From the NCBI RefSeq assembly GCF_004000865.1, contig NZ_BIMB01000012.1, positions 62,001-126,000 on the forward strand: a stretch of DNA of 64,000 bases, in the 5' to 3' direction. The stretch's first letter is position 1. Each line of letters begins with the position of its first letter. The notes under the pieces were generated by a model, which searched no databases, had not been told where the DNA came from, and saw only the letters and a list, made by a program, of their open reading frames with translations. This DNA is from Paenibacillus elgii NBRC 100335 (GTDB taxonomy: Bacteria > Bacillota > Bacilli > Paenibacillales > NBRC-103111). This document shows, piece by piece, positions 36,308 through 45,126 of the stretch. Made by a program: the position numbers and the translations under genes.

Positions 36308-37792
36308 ATGAGCGAAACGAATCAACCGTCCTCCGGACGGACCAAGCGTGCGGAAGCGGCAGGCGGACGACAGGCCGGCAGCACGGCTTCGGGTGGAGCC
36401 AAGGGCAGCCGTCAGGGGAACGCATCCCGGGCAAGCAAAGGCCCGGTTCAAGGCTCGGCCAGGGAAGCGGCGCTTGACGTGCTGGTGCGGATCGAGCAGG
36501 ACCGTTCGTACAGCAATTTGCTGCTCAACCAGACGCTGCAAAAGTACAAGTTGGATAAGCCGGACGCGGGGCTCGCGACCGAAATCGTCTACGGAACGGT
36601 GCAGCGGCTCGGCACGATCGACTTTTTCCTGGAGCGGTTCGTCAGCAAAGGGCTGGCGAAGCTGCAGCCGTGGGTCCGCAACCTGCTGCGGCTGAGCTTT
36701 TACCAGCTGCACTATTTGGACCGGATTCCGGACCATGCGATCGTCAACGAAGCGGTTAATATCGCGAAGAAGAGGGGCCACCAAGGCATCTCCGGCATGG
36801 TCAACGGCGTGCTGCGCAGCGTGCTCCGCAGCAAAGGCGAGCTCGTCCTGCCTGGCGGGCTGCCGGCTGAGCAGCGCATCGCGCTTGCGCAGTCGCACCC
36901 GGAGTGGCTGGTGCGACATTGGGTCCGCGAGTTCGGCGAGCGGACGGCCGAGCGACTCTGCGAGGCCAACAATACGCCGCCGCGCGTGAGTCTGCGCGCG
37001 AACGGCCTGAAGCTCGGCCCGGGCGAGCTGGCCGAGCGGCTGCGGCAAGGAGGGCTCGAAGCGGAGCCCTCCGCGGTTGCGCCCGCCGGCGTGATCGTGC
37101 GCGGCGGCGGCAATATGGCCCTCTCGCCGGACTATGCGGCGGGCCTGTATTCCGTCCAGGACGAGAGCTCTATGCTCGTCGCGGAATGGGTAGACCCGCA
37201 GCCGGGCGAGCGGGTGCTGGACTGCTGCGCCGCGCCCGGCGGCAAGACGACGCACCTTGCGGAGAAGATGGGCGACCGCGGGGAAATCGTCGCTTGCGAC
37301 GTGCACGAGCATAAGCGGAAGCTCATCGAGGAGCAGGCGGAGCGCCTCGCGCTGCGGTCGATTCGGACGCTGACGGCGGACGCGCGCCGGTTGGCGGAGC
37401 ATTTTGCCCCGGAAAGCTTCGACCGCATCCTGCTCGACGCCCCTTGCTCCGGGCTTGGCGTCATCCGGCGGAAGCCGGACATGAAATGGAGCAAGAGCGA
37501 AGCGGAACTGGCGGAGATCTGCGATATCCAGCGGGAGCTGCTGGAGGCGGTGCATCCGCTGCTGAAGCCGGGCGGCGTCTTGGTGTACAGCACGTGCACG
37601 GTGGAGAAGGCCGAGAACGAAGACATGATCCGCGCCTTTTTGGAGCGCCATCCTTCGTTTGAGGCGGATCTGCCCGAAGTGCCGGAGACGATCAAAGGCC
37701 GGTTGGATGAGGAACTGGCTGCGGTGCGGATCATGCCGTACGATTACGGCTCGGACGGCTTTTTTATCGCCCGGCTGCGCAAACGAGCATAG
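36308..37792 (+). CDS. rsmB: 16S rRNA (cytosine-967-C5) methyltransferase
   Basis: 494 residues. A 48-residue Ser/Gly/Arg-rich N-terminal extension, absent from typical RsmB, precedes the NusB-like domain (~50-190). The SAM domain has the motif CCAAPGGKTTHLAEKMGD, DAPCSGLGVIRRKPD with the motif-IV Cys, and the motif-VI Cys in YSTCTVEKAENE. Codon use is strongly GC-rich like neighbours. It lies in the def-fmt-rsmB order seen in most Firmicutes. Confidence 0.93.
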   Translation: MSETNQPSSGRTKRAEAAGGRQAGSTASGGAKGSRQGNASRASKGPVQGSAREAALDVLVRIEQDRSYSNLLLNQTLQKYKLDKPDAGLATEIVYGTVQRLGTIDFFLERFVSKGLAKLQPWVRNLLRLSFYQLHYLDRIPDHAIVNEAVNIAKKRGHQGISGMVNGVLRSVLRSKGELVLPGGLPAEQRIALAQSHPEWLVRHWVREFGERTAERLCEANNTPPRVSLRANGLKLGPGELAERLRQGGLEAEPSAVAPAGVIVRGGGNMALSPDYAAGLYSVQDESSMLVAEWVDPQPGERVLDCCAAPGGKTTHLAEKMGDRGEIVACDVHEHKRKLIEEQAERLALRSIRTLTADARRLAEHFAPESFDRILLDAPCSGLGVIRRKPDMKWSKSEAELAEICDIQRELLEAVHPLLKPGGVLVYSTCTVEKAENEDMIRAFLERHPSFEADLPEVPETIKGRLDEELAAVRIMPYDYGSDGFFIARLRKRA

Positions 37793-37820
37793 AACCGCAA
37801 AATGTGGTAAAATAAAACGT

Positions 37821-37852
37821 GGCCTTTTTGGGGGATTTTCCCCCGAAAGGGC
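37821..37852 (+). other. Stable hairpin in the rsmB-rlmN gap
   Basis: GCCTTTTTGGGGG (37822-37834) pairs with CCCCCGAAAGGGC (37840-37852) apart from one mismatch, leaving a short ATTTT loop. No T run follows, so it looks like an RNA processing or stabilising hairpin rather than a terminator. Confidence 0.5.
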
Positions 37853-37877
37853 TTCACTATAGACTAAACAGGTTGTG

Positions 37878-38972
37878 ATGCATACAATGAACGAAATAGA
37901 CAGCAGATGGCAGCCGAAAAACGAAAAGCCGTACGTCTACGACTTTACCCTGGAGGATTGGCAGCAGTGGGTCAAGGACAACGGAGAGGCGGGCTTTCGC
38001 GCCGGCCAAATTTTCGATTGGCTGTATGTGAAAAGAGTTTCAAGCTTCGACGGGATGACGAATCTTCCGAAAGCGCTCCGGGACCGGCTTAAGGAGCAGT
38101 TCGATTTCGTCACGCTCAAGGAAGTGGCGCATTACCGTTCGAAGGACGGGACCGTCAAGTTTTTGTTCGAGCTTAACGACGAGAATGCCATCGAAACGGT
38201 CATCATGAAGCACAGCTACGGCAATAGCATCTGCGTAACGACGCAGGTCGGCTGCCGGGTCGGCTGTACGTTCTGCGCCTCGACGCTTGGTGGGTTGAAG
38301 CGGAATTTGACGTCCGGCGAGATCATCGCCCAGGTGGTCAAGGCGCAGCAGCTTTTGGACGAAACGCAGGAGCGGGTCAGCAGCATCGTCATCATGGGAA
38401 TCGGCGAGCCGTTCGAAAATTATGACGCGGTGATGAAGTTTCTCAAGGTGATGATCCATCCGAAGGGGCTGAATATCGGCCAGCGGCACATTACGGTGTC
38501 GACCAGCGGCATCGTTCCGAACATTTACCGGTTTGCCGACGAGGATACGCAGATCAATCTGGCGATTTCGATCCATGCGCCGAACGATGCGCTGCGTTCC
38601 AAGCTGATGCCGGTCAACCGCCGGTATCCGTTTGCCGAGCTGATCGAAGCGTGTCAATACTACGTCGCAAAAACCGGACGGCGTATTACGTTCGAATACG
38701 CGCTGATGGGCGGCGTGAACGATCAGGCCGAGCACGCGGAGGAACTGGCAAAAGTATTAAAAGCATTTCCTATGGCGCACGTGAACTTGATTCCGGTCAA
38801 TTTCGTTTCCGAGCGTGACTATGTGCGCACGCCTCGGAATGATATCTTTACGTTCCAACGCATTCTGGAACGCAACAAAATCAACGCCACCATACGCCGG
38901 GAGCAGGGCAGTGATATCGCGGCCGCCTGCGGGCAGCTGCGGGCGAAGCATATGGAGTCGGGTGCGAGGTGA
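37878..38972 (+). CDS. rlmN: Dual-specificity 23S rRNA A2503 / tRNA A37 methyltransferase (radical SAM)
   Basis: 364 residues. The radical-SAM CxxxCxxC is GCRVGCTFC, preceded by [10 protein letters not shown]. It also has [20 protein letters not shown], and the C-terminal catalytic Cys region AACGQL. It methylates A2503 of 23S rRNA. The start is ATG 37878 (GTG 37875 also possible). Its stop overlaps the ribosome site of prpC. Confidence 0.93.
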   Translation: MHTMNEIDSRWQPKNEKPYVYDFTLEDWQQWVKDNGEAGFRAGQIFDWLYVKRVSSFDGMTNLPKALRDRLKEQFDFVTLKEVAHYRSKDGTVKFLFELNDENAIETVIMKHSYGNSICVTTQVGCRVGCTFCASTLGGLKRNLTSGEIIAQVVKAQQLLDETQERVSSIVIMGIGEPFENYDAVMKFLKVMIHPKGLNIGQRHITVSTSGIVPNIYRFADEDTQINLAISIHAPNDALRSKLMPVNRRYPFAELIEACQYYVAKTGRRITFEYALMGGVNDQAEHAEELAKVLKAFPMAHVNLIPVNFVSERDYVRTPRNDIFTFQRILERNKINATIRREQGSDIAAACGQLRAKHMESGAR

Positions 38973-38980
38973 AGCAAGCG

Positions 38981-39751
38981 ATGCTGAGATTGGCTTATCA
39001 ATCCGATATCGGCCGGGTGCGGGCGGTCAATGAAGACCGCGCAGCCGTTCATGAGGGCTTGAACGGCTGGACCCTCGCCATTGTCGCAGACGGCATGGGA
39101 GGCCATCAGGCCGGAGATATCGCAAGTCAAATGGCGGTGGAGCTTATCCCGCTGCAGGTGAAGTCCTTGGACCCGAACCGGTCGTCCGAGGAGAGGCAGC
39201 ATAAATTGAAGGAAGCGATCGAAACCGCCAACGATAACATTTTTGAATTTGCGTCCGGACGCGAAAATTACCACGGGATGGGGACGACCGTCGTTGCCGT
39301 GCTGGCGAACGACGAGCGGGCTGTCGTTGCGCATATCGGCGACAGCCGCGTCTACCGGATTCACGACGGGCAGATCGAGCAGTTAACAGAGGATCATTCG
39401 CTTGTGAACGAGCTGGTCAAAAGCGGCCAGATCACCCGTGAGGAAGCGAGCCACCATCCGCGGCGCAACGTTCTGACGCGGGCGCTCGGCACTGAGCCGA
39501 CGATCGAGGTGGACGTGCAGGAAATCGGTTGGGACCCCGGGGACTTGCTGCTGCTGTGCAGCGACGGACTAAGCAGCTTGGTTGAGCCGGGCCAAATGCT
39601 CCAAACCGTGAAGGAGACGGACGGCTTGGAACGCAAGGTCGACCGCTTGGTTCAGGCCGCGCTGGATGCCGGGGGCGACGACAACGTAACGGTGTTGCTG
39701 ATCGAGAACGGGCCGGATTCGGCGGTACATGACGACGGAGAAGCGGGGTGA
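38981..39751 (+). CDS. prpC: PP2C-type Ser/Thr protein phosphatase PrpC (Stp)
   Basis: 256 residues. PPM motifs are complete: SDIGRVRAVNEDR, VADGMGGHQAGD (metal Asp), GTTVVAV, HIGDSRVYR, LLCSDGLSSLV and GGDDNVTVLLI. It reverses PrkC phosphorylation. I chose ATG 38981 because GAGGTGA at 38966-38972 sits 8 bp away and overlaps the rlmN stop; GTG 38969 lies inside that site. prkC follows 7 bp later. Confidence 0.93.
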   Translation: MLRLAYQSDIGRVRAVNEDRAAVHEGLNGWTLAIVADGMGGHQAGDIASQMAVELIPLQVKSLDPNRSSEERQHKLKEAIETANDNIFEFASGRENYHGMGTTVVAVLANDERAVVAHIGDSRVYRIHDGQIEQLTEDHSLVNELVKSGQITREEASHHPRRNVLTRALGTEPTIEVDVQEIGWDPGDLLLLCSDGLSSLVEPGQMLQTVKETDGLERKVDRLVQAALDAGGDDNVTVLLIENGPDSAVHDDGEAG

Positions 39752-39758
39752 GGAAGGA

Positions 39759-41963
39759 ATGATCGGTAAGCAGCTTGGAGGACGCTACGAGATTTTGGGA
39801 CGCGTCGGCGGCGGCGGAATGGCCATCGTATACAAAGGACTCGATATTTTATTGCATCGGCATGTCGCCGTGAAGGTGCTGCGTCAGCAGTACGTGCACG
39901 ACGAAGAATTCATTCAGCGTTTTCGCCGCGAAGCGCAAGCCGCAGCCTCCTTGTCGCATCCGAACGTAGTCAGCATATACGACGTCGGCCAAGAGGAAGA
40001 AATCCATTACATCGTGATGGAGTACATCGAGGGAACGACCTTGAACGAGCTGATTAAGGAAAAGGCCCCGCTGCAGGTGGAGGAAGCCGTTCATATTGCG
40101 GGCCAGATTTGCGACGCTCTCGATCACGCGCATCATAATCAAATCATCCATCGCGATATTAAGCCGCACAACATTTTGATCGGTAAAAACGGCCGCGTCA
40201 AAGTGACCGACTTCGGGATTGCCCGCGCCGTCACGTCTTCCACGATTACGCAGACCGGCTCTGTCGTCGGCTCGGTTCATTATTTCTCGCCCGAGCATGC
40301 CAAAGGGACGCCGACCGGCGAGCAATCGGACTTGTACTCTCTCGGGATTGTCATGTACCAGATGCTGACGGGCCGGCTGCCGTTTCTCGGCGAAAGTCCG
40401 ATCAGCGTAGCCTTGAAGCATTTGCAGGAGGATGTTGAGGAGCCCCGCAAGGTGAATCCGCTCATCCCGCAAAGCGTGGAAAACATCATTCTGCGCGCGA
40501 TGCGCAAAAGCACGTCCGAGCGGTACCGTTCAGCCAAAGACATGCTGAGCGACCTCGAGTCGTGCCTGCTGCCGCACCGCCGCAACGAGCCGAAAGTCAA
40601 CTTTTTGGACGACGATGAGCTGGATGAGGAAAAGACGCGGGTCATGCCTGCGCTGCGGCCGGGACAATACGCCGTTGTGGAGGATGACGACGATCCGCAG
40701 CCCCGTGCGAAGGAAACGGCGCCGCCCGAAGAGAAGAAGAAGGGCTGGGTCAAGCCGCTGGTCTGGTTCGTGGTGCTTATGGCGCTCGTCGGCGGCATGT
40801 GGTATGCAGTTCAGTACGTGCAGCAAACATTGGCGGTACAGCGGGTCGATATCCCGAATGTAGTGGATAAGCCGCTTGCCGAAGCCGAGAAAATATTAAG
40901 GGATAACAAGCTCGTACCGGAAGTGGAGCGCCAGAATGATGAGGTGAAGCCGAAAGATATCGTCATTCGGCAGAGCCAGTCGAATATGCAGGTTAATGCG
41001 GGTACGACGATCAAGCTGGTTGTCAGCGATGGGCCCGAAAGTAAAAAAATGCCCGATGTTACCAAGCTGAAGCTGGCAGATGCCAAAACGAAGTTGACCT
41101 CTCTTGGTTTTAAGTCGGAAAATATCAAGATCGTTCAACAGTTTCTGGAAGCCGAGCCGGAAACGGTGACGTCTCAAAAGCCTGCGGTGAATGAGGAGTA
41201 CACGTTGCCGGGCGATGTTAAGGTCGAGCTGACCGTTAGCAAAGGACGAGAAACGTTCAAAATGCCGAACCTGGTCGGCAAAACGGAAAACGAAGCCAAA
41301 TCGATCCTTAGCGAAAAAAATCTGAAGCTTTCCAAGGACGGGATTGTCCGCCAGCCGAGCTACAAGCAGAGCAAGGGCCGTGTGACGAAGCAATTTCCGT
41401 TCGAGCCGGACGACGACGTAACGCCGGGTACGGAAATTACGCTGACCGTCAGCTCGGGCCTTCCTCCAGAAGCGGGACAGATGACCGTACCGGTGCAAAT
41501 TAAGCCGACCAAGGAAGGGCAGGCGGGTACGGCTAAAGTTATTCTGAGCGATGCGGCGGTCGAAAATTCGGAATACCAGAAGCTTACGAACGTGACCAAG
41601 ACGGAAACGCTTGAGGTGAAGCTGGTCGTCTCGCCTGATAAAGATGCGACGATCCAGATTCGTGGGGATAACATTCAGAATGATTCGATGACAATCACCT
41701 ATAAGGATTATCAGGATCAAAAAGGCGGCAAGACTCAGTCTCAGTCGAACGGTACCGGTACGCCATCGAATGCAGGCACTGGGACGAACGGCGGCGGCAA
41801 GACCGAGCCGCCGGCCACTCCGGCTTCCGGCACGGGGGCCGAGAGCGGCAAGCAGACGCAGCAGGGAAGCGGCGGAACGACGACGCCGCCGACCGGGCAG
41901 AACGGAGGCGCAGCAACGCCTCCGGCCGGGAATACGACGGGCACAGGAGGCAAGAATCCATAA
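39759..41963 (+). CDS. prkC: PASTA-domain Ser/Thr protein kinase PrkC (Stk)
   Basis: 734 residues. Kinase domain 1-~270 (GRVGGGGMAIVYKG, HRDIKPHN, DFGIAR, activation loop rich in Ser/Thr ending YFSPEHAKG), an acidic juxtamembrane linker, one transmembrane helix near 330-352, and three PASTA repeats (~360-570). A beta-rich domain follows, then a 65-residue Gly/Thr/Gln-rich low-complexity tail. The extracellular PASTA part senses muropeptides or lipid II; in spores PrkC triggers germination. GAGGAAGGA precedes the ATG. The stop overlaps rsgA (TAATG). The tail is longer than in B. subtilis. Confidence 0.93.
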   Translation: MIGKQLGGRYEILGRVGGGGMAIVYKGLDILLHRHVAVKVLRQQYVHDEEFIQRFRREAQAAASLSHPNVVSIYDVGQEEEIHYIVMEYIEGTTLNELIKEKAPLQVEEAVHIAGQICDALDHAHHNQIIHRDIKPHNILIGKNGRVKVTDFGIARAVTSSTITQTGSVVGSVHYFSPEHAKGTPTGEQSDLYSLGIVMYQMLTGRLPFLGESPISVALKHLQEDVEEPRKVNPLIPQSVENIILRAMRKSTSERYRSAKDMLSDLESCLLPHRRNEPKVNFLDDDELDEEKTRVMPALRPGQYAVVEDDDDPQPRAKETAPPEEKKKGWVKPLVWFVVLMALVGGMWYAVQYVQQTLAVQRVDIPNVVDKPLAEAEKILRDNKLVPEVERQNDEVKPKDIVIRQSQSNMQVNAGTTIKLVVSDGPESKKMPDVTKLKLADAKTKLTSLGFKSENIKIVQQFLEAEPETVTSQKPAVNEEYTLPGDVKVELTVSKGRETFKMPNLVGKTENEAKSILSEKNLKLSKDGIVRQPSYKQSKGRVTKQFPFEPDDDVTPGTEITLTVSSGLPPEAGQMTVPVQIKPTKEGQAGTAKVILSDAAVENSEYQKLTNVTKTETLEVKLVVSPDKDATIQIRGDNIQNDSMTITYKDYQDQKGGKTQSQSNGTGTPSNAGTGTNGGGKTEPPATPASGTGAESGKQTQQGSGGTTTPPTGQNGGAATPPAGNTTGTGGKNP

Positions 41964-42874
41964 TGCCAACCGGGTTAATCGTGAAGGCACTAAGCGGATA
42001 TTATTACGTGCTTGCCGACGACGAGCAGACGAACGAAGCGGTGCAATGCCGGGCACGAGGTATTTTCAAAAAGCGCGGCATTTCGCCGCTCGTCGGCGAC
42101 CGTGTGGTGTATGGACTGACGGAGAACGGGGAAGGAACGGTGGACGAAATTCTTCCCCGTTCCTCCGTGTTGATTCGGCCGCCGGTGGCAAATATCGATT
42201 TGGTTGTGCTGGTGTTCTCGGTGACCGAGCCGGCGCTTAATTTGCCGCTGTTGGACAAGTTTCTGGTACATACGGAAAGCGCCGGGCTCGATACGCTGAT
42301 CTGCTTGACCAAGCATGATCTCTTGTCCGAAGGAAGCTCGCCTGACGGCGTTTCCGAGGAATTGGCGCCGGTGATCCGGCTCTACGAGTCGATCGGTTAC
42401 CCGATGCTTGTGACAAGCGCCAAGGAAGGCATCGGCGTGAGCGAAGTTTTCGGCCGGCTTGCGGGCCGGATCGGGGTAGTTGCGGGGCAGTCCGGCGTCG
42501 GGAAGTCGTCGCTGCTTAACGCCATGGTGCCCGGGCTGTCGCTCGAAACGAACGAAATCAGCATGAAGCTTGGCCGGGGCAAGCATACGACGCGCCACGT
42601 CGAACTGATCCGGCTGCAAAACGGCGGGCTTATCGCCGATACGCCGGGCTTTAGCCAGCTCGATTTTTTGCAGGTGGATGCGGAGGGACTTAGCGGGGCT
42701 TTTCGGGAATTCGCGCCTTATGCCGCAGCGTGCCGCTTCCGTGGCTGCTTGCATCTGCATGAACCGGGCTGCAAGGTTCAGGAGGCCAAGGAAGCGGGCC
42801 ATATCGCCGCATCAAGGTACAACCATTACATTCAATTTTTGAACGAGATCAAAGACAAAAAAAGGAGGTACTGA
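41963..42874 (+). CDS. rsgA: Ribosome small-subunit GTPase RsgA (YloQ/CpgA)
   Basis: 303 residues. An OB-fold N-terminus precedes a circularly permuted GTPase: G4 TKHD, G1 [13 protein letters not shown]3 DTPGFSQ. A zinc finger [14 protein letters not shown] ends the protein. It matures the 30S subunit and is a PrkC target in B. subtilis. The start overlaps the prkC stop. Confidence 0.95.
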   Translation: MPTGLIVKALSGYYYVLADDEQTNEAVQCRARGIFKKRGISPLVGDRVVYGLTENGEGTVDEILPRSSVLIRPPVANIDLVVLVFSVTEPALNLPLLDKFLVHTESAGLDTLICLTKHDLLSEGSSPDGVSEELAPVIRLYESIGYPMLVTSAKEGIGVSEVFGRLAGRIGVVAGQSGVGKSSLLNAMVPGLSLETNEISMKLGRGKHTTRHVELIRLQNGGLIADTPGFSQLDFLQVDAEGLSGAFREFAPYAAACRFRGCLHLHEPGCKVQEAKEAGHIAASRYNHYIQFLNEIKDKKRRY

Positions 42875-42875
42875 G

Positions 42876-43544
42876 ATGCTGCGCATTGCTCCTTCGATCT
42901 TATCCGCGAACTTCTCCAAGCTGGGCGAAGAAATTACCGACGTCGAGCGCGGCGGGGCCGATTGGATTCACGTCGACGTGATGGACGGACATTTCGTGCC
43001 GAATATTACAATCGGACCGCTGGTGGTGGAGGCGATCCGTCCGATAACGAAATTACCGCTCGATGTGCATCTGATGATCGAGCAGCCGGATCGCTATATC
43101 GCCTCGTTCGTTCAGGCAGGCGCGGACCTCATTTCGGTTCATGCCGAGGCGTGCGTCCATCTGCACCGGACGCTTCATTATATTAAGGAACAGGGCGTCA
43201 AAGCGGGTGTTGTGCTGAATCCGGCGACTTCGCTCCATGCTCTGGAGTATGTGCTTGAGGAAGGGCTGCTCGACTATGTGCTGCTGATGACGGTTAACCC
43301 TGGCTTCGGGGGGCAAAAGTTTATCTCCGCGGTGCTACCGAAAATCGCCGGACTGCGCCGGATGCTGGACGAGCGCGGGCTTCAGCACGTTGACATCGAG
43401 GTCGACGGCGGAGTCAATACCGAGACGGCCAAGCTCGTTGCCGAAGCGGGCGCCAATGTGCTCGTTGCCGGGAACGCGGTGTTCAACCGGCCGGACCGCG
43501 CCGAGGCGATCCGTGCGATCCGGGAAGCCGGGAGCGGCGGGTAA
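42876..43544 (+). CDS. rpe: Ribulose-phosphate 3-epimerase
   Basis: 222 residues, a TIM barrel with [47 protein letters not shown] and the C-terminal VDGGVN. It interconverts ribulose- and xylulose-5-phosphate. AAAGGAGGT precedes the ATG. Confidence 0.95.
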   Translation: MLRIAPSILSANFSKLGEEITDVERGGADWIHVDVMDGHFVPNITIGPLVVEAIRPITKLPLDVHLMIEQPDRYIASFVQAGADLISVHAEACVHLHRTLHYIKEQGVKAGVVLNPATSLHALEYVLEEGLLDYVLLMTVNPGFGGQKFISAVLPKIAGLRRMLDERGLQHVDIEVDGGVNTETAKLVAEAGANVLVAGNAVFNRPDRAEAIRAIREAGSGG

Positions 43545-43796
43545 ATGCGGGCGCTCAAAATTTTAGCCTTCTGTTTACTATGCGCCGCTCTGTTGTTTGT
43601 GTTTTCCATCATCGACGGCGTGGTGAAGTTTGTATTTTCGCTGGGGGCTTTGTACGTCGGTATCCAGTTTTTTAAGCGATACGAAACGCGCGGCCCTCGC
43701 ATAGCTTTCGTTTTAACCACGATCTTATTCTATTTTGTTTATACGGTGTTCTACGCGTTGTATTTGGCTATTCAGCAGCAGCAGGCTGCGGTGTGA
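43545..43796 (+). CDS. Small membrane protein of unknown function
   Basis: 83 residues, start codon immediately after the rpe stop. Two or three hydrophobic segments (about 4-22, 27-42 and 52-77) are separated by a basic loop FKRYETRGPR. Not recognised. It takes the place that thiN holds in B. subtilis between rpe and spoVM. Translation is probably coupled to rpe. Confidence 0.6.
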   Translation: MRALKILAFCLLCAALLFVFSIIDGVVKFVFSLGALYVGIQFFKRYETRGPRIAFVLTTILFYFVYTVFYALYLAIQQQQAAV

Positions 43797-43843
43797 GAAA
43801 AAGGGCCCGCGAGGCATAAACGGCACGGGGTTCGCATACACAT

Positions 43844-43890
43844 GGTTACAAAAGTACGGCTTCCGGCTTTTGTAGCCTTTTTTGTTTTTT
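43844..43890 (+). terminator. Terminator at the end of the ylo operon, before spoVM
   Basis: A stem of about 12 bp (43844-43855 with 43866-43877, wobble pairs) is followed by TTTTTTGTTTTTT. It isolates spoVM from the upstream genes. Confidence 0.75.
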
Positions 43891-43977
43891 CGGTGCCTGG
43901 AATTTGCATGGCACGTTTTGGGTAGCAGCGGAATATACTTTTAACGAGGTGGTTTACTGCGCGCATGGCTCGAGGTC

Positions 43978-44025
43978 GGCTTTGCGTCGCAAAGCCAAGC
44001 GATGCTGACTTTGCTGCGCAAAGTC
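43978..44025 (+). repeat. Two near-identical hairpins upstream of spoVM
   Basis: GGCTTTGC-GTC-GCAAAGCC (43978-43996) and GACTTTGC-TGC-GCAAAGTC (44007-44025) each form an 8-bp stem with a 3-base loop. The second ends 1 bp before the spoVM ribosome site GGAGGGAGGG. Confidence 0.6.
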
Positions 44026-44042
44026 TGGAGGGAGGGTGCAAA

Positions 44043-44123
44043 ATGAAATTTTACACTATCAAGCTTCCGAAGTTTTTGGGTGGGTTTGTGAAAGCCGTAC
44101 TTAACACTTTCAGCAAAAACTGA
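44043..44123 (+). CDS. spoVM: Stage V sporulation protein M, 26 residues
   Basis: The reading frame encodes MKFYTIKLPKFLGGFVKAVL followed by NTFSKN. This matches B. subtilis SpoVM, an amphipathic helix that recognises the convex curvature of the forespore membrane, recruits SpoIVA and interacts with FtsH. The conserved Pro9 is present. GGAGGGAGGG at 44027-44036 is an excellent ribosome site. The position between rpe and rpmB also fits the B. subtilis order. A mother-cell (sigma-E) promoter is expected, but I could not place one convincingly. Confidence 0.95.
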   Translation: MKFYTIKLPKFLGGFVKAVLNTFSKN

Positions 44124-44262
44124 AGGTACGCTCGTCCATATTTAGGCGGCGTCTTCCAGGCTAGGGCAGGCGCTACACCCGAAATCAACGGCTCAGCCGT
44201 CCTTGTCTTTATAAGACAAGCGCGTTTGTCAAGGTTGATGCGATTTCATGCTTATCAACTAA

Positions 44263-44289
44263 AAAAAGCACCTGAGCCAGGTGCTTTTT
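44263..44289 (+). terminator. Bidirectional terminator between spoVM and rpmB
   Basis: A perfect 12-bp stem AAAAAGCACCTG / CAGGTGCTTTTT with a 3-base loop works in both directions for the convergent genes. The 140-bp stretch before it (44124-44262) shows no gene. Confidence 0.85.
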
Positions 44290-44304
44290 GTCTGCGGACG
44301 CAGA

Positions 44305-44493
44305 TTACACGCGAGTTACTTTTCCGGATTTAAGAGCTTTCGTGCTCACCCAAACGCGTTTCGGTTTGCCGTCGACCAGAATGCGAACCTTTTGAACGTT
44401 GACACCCCAAGTGCGTTTCGCTTTGTTGTTCGCGTGGGATACATGGTTGCCGGTACCCGGGCCTTTACCTGTGATAAAACATTTGCGGGACAT
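44305..44493 (-). CDS. rpmB: 50S ribosomal protein L28
   Basis: 62 residues. The pattern [36 protein letters not shown] sequence and [16 protein letters not shown] is diagnostic for bacterial L28. A zinc Cys motif is absent (Cys- form). It is encoded against the surrounding operon, as in B. subtilis, with AGGAGG before the ATG. Confidence 0.96.
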   Translation of the reverse strand: MSRKCFITGKGPGTGNHVSHANNKAKRTWGVNVQKVRILVDGKPKRVWVSTKALKSGKVTRV

Positions 44494-44679
44494 TGATTAC
44501 ACCTCCTTAAAGCATACACGCTTCAAAAACACACTTAAACATCATATCACAGCGGCCCAAAGGCCGTCAACGCAGCTTCTTCGTTTTCTTGCCCTGCAGC
44601 CCGAGTTTTATTTATTTCTTGCGGCGAATATAGTACAATGATTCGTAGTCCATGCTAATTTTGGGATCGAAGGAGCTGT

Positions 44680-45048
44680 ATGGAGATGACAATCGAACTG
44701 GCTTCAGAATATGGGAAAATTTATGTTACGGAAGAAGTAATCGCCGTGCTTGCGGGTTCGGCGGCGCTGGACTGCTACGGACTTGTCGGGATGGCTTCGC
44801 GCAATCAATTCAAGGACGGTATTGCCGAACTGCTGCGCCGGGACAATTTGCGCCGGGGAGTCGAGGTTCACCGCGACGAGCAGGATGTCCTGACCATTGA
44901 TTTATATATCGTCGTCAGCTATGGTACGAAAATTTCGGTCGTTGCGCATAACGTGCAGAGCAAAGTCAAATACATGCTCGGAGAAGTCGCGGGCCTGCAA
45001 GTGGCTAACGTGAACATTTTTGTCCAAGGCGTGAGGATTGCGGAATGA
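44680..45048 (+). CDS. yloU: Asp23 family protein YloU
   Basis: 122 residues with the Asp23 layout: GKIYVTEEVIAVLAGSAALDCYGLVGMA, LTIDLYIVVSYGTKISVVAHNVQSKVKYML, and NVNIFVQGVRI. It is the second Asp23 paralogue in this window. The ATG at 44680 follows AAGGAG at 44670-44675. yloV follows and is probably co-transcribed, as in B. subtilis. Confidence 0.92.
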   Translation: MEMTIELASEYGKIYVTEEVIAVLAGSAALDCYGLVGMASRNQFKDGIAELLRRDNLRRGVEVHRDEQDVLTIDLYIVVSYGTKISVVAHNVQSKVKYMLGEVAGLQVANVNIFVQGVRIAE

Positions 45049-45126
45049 GACCTGTGATGACAGCGGTTGTGGCCGAAACATGTTATGGATCGCCGACAGG
45101 GTTATAGCGAAAGGGGAACGGTCTTT

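Noticed and set aside
43828..43841. Sigma-E-like promoter for spoVM at CATACACA
   Set aside because: A strong terminator lies directly downstream at 43844-43890, so a transcript from here would not reach spoVM.
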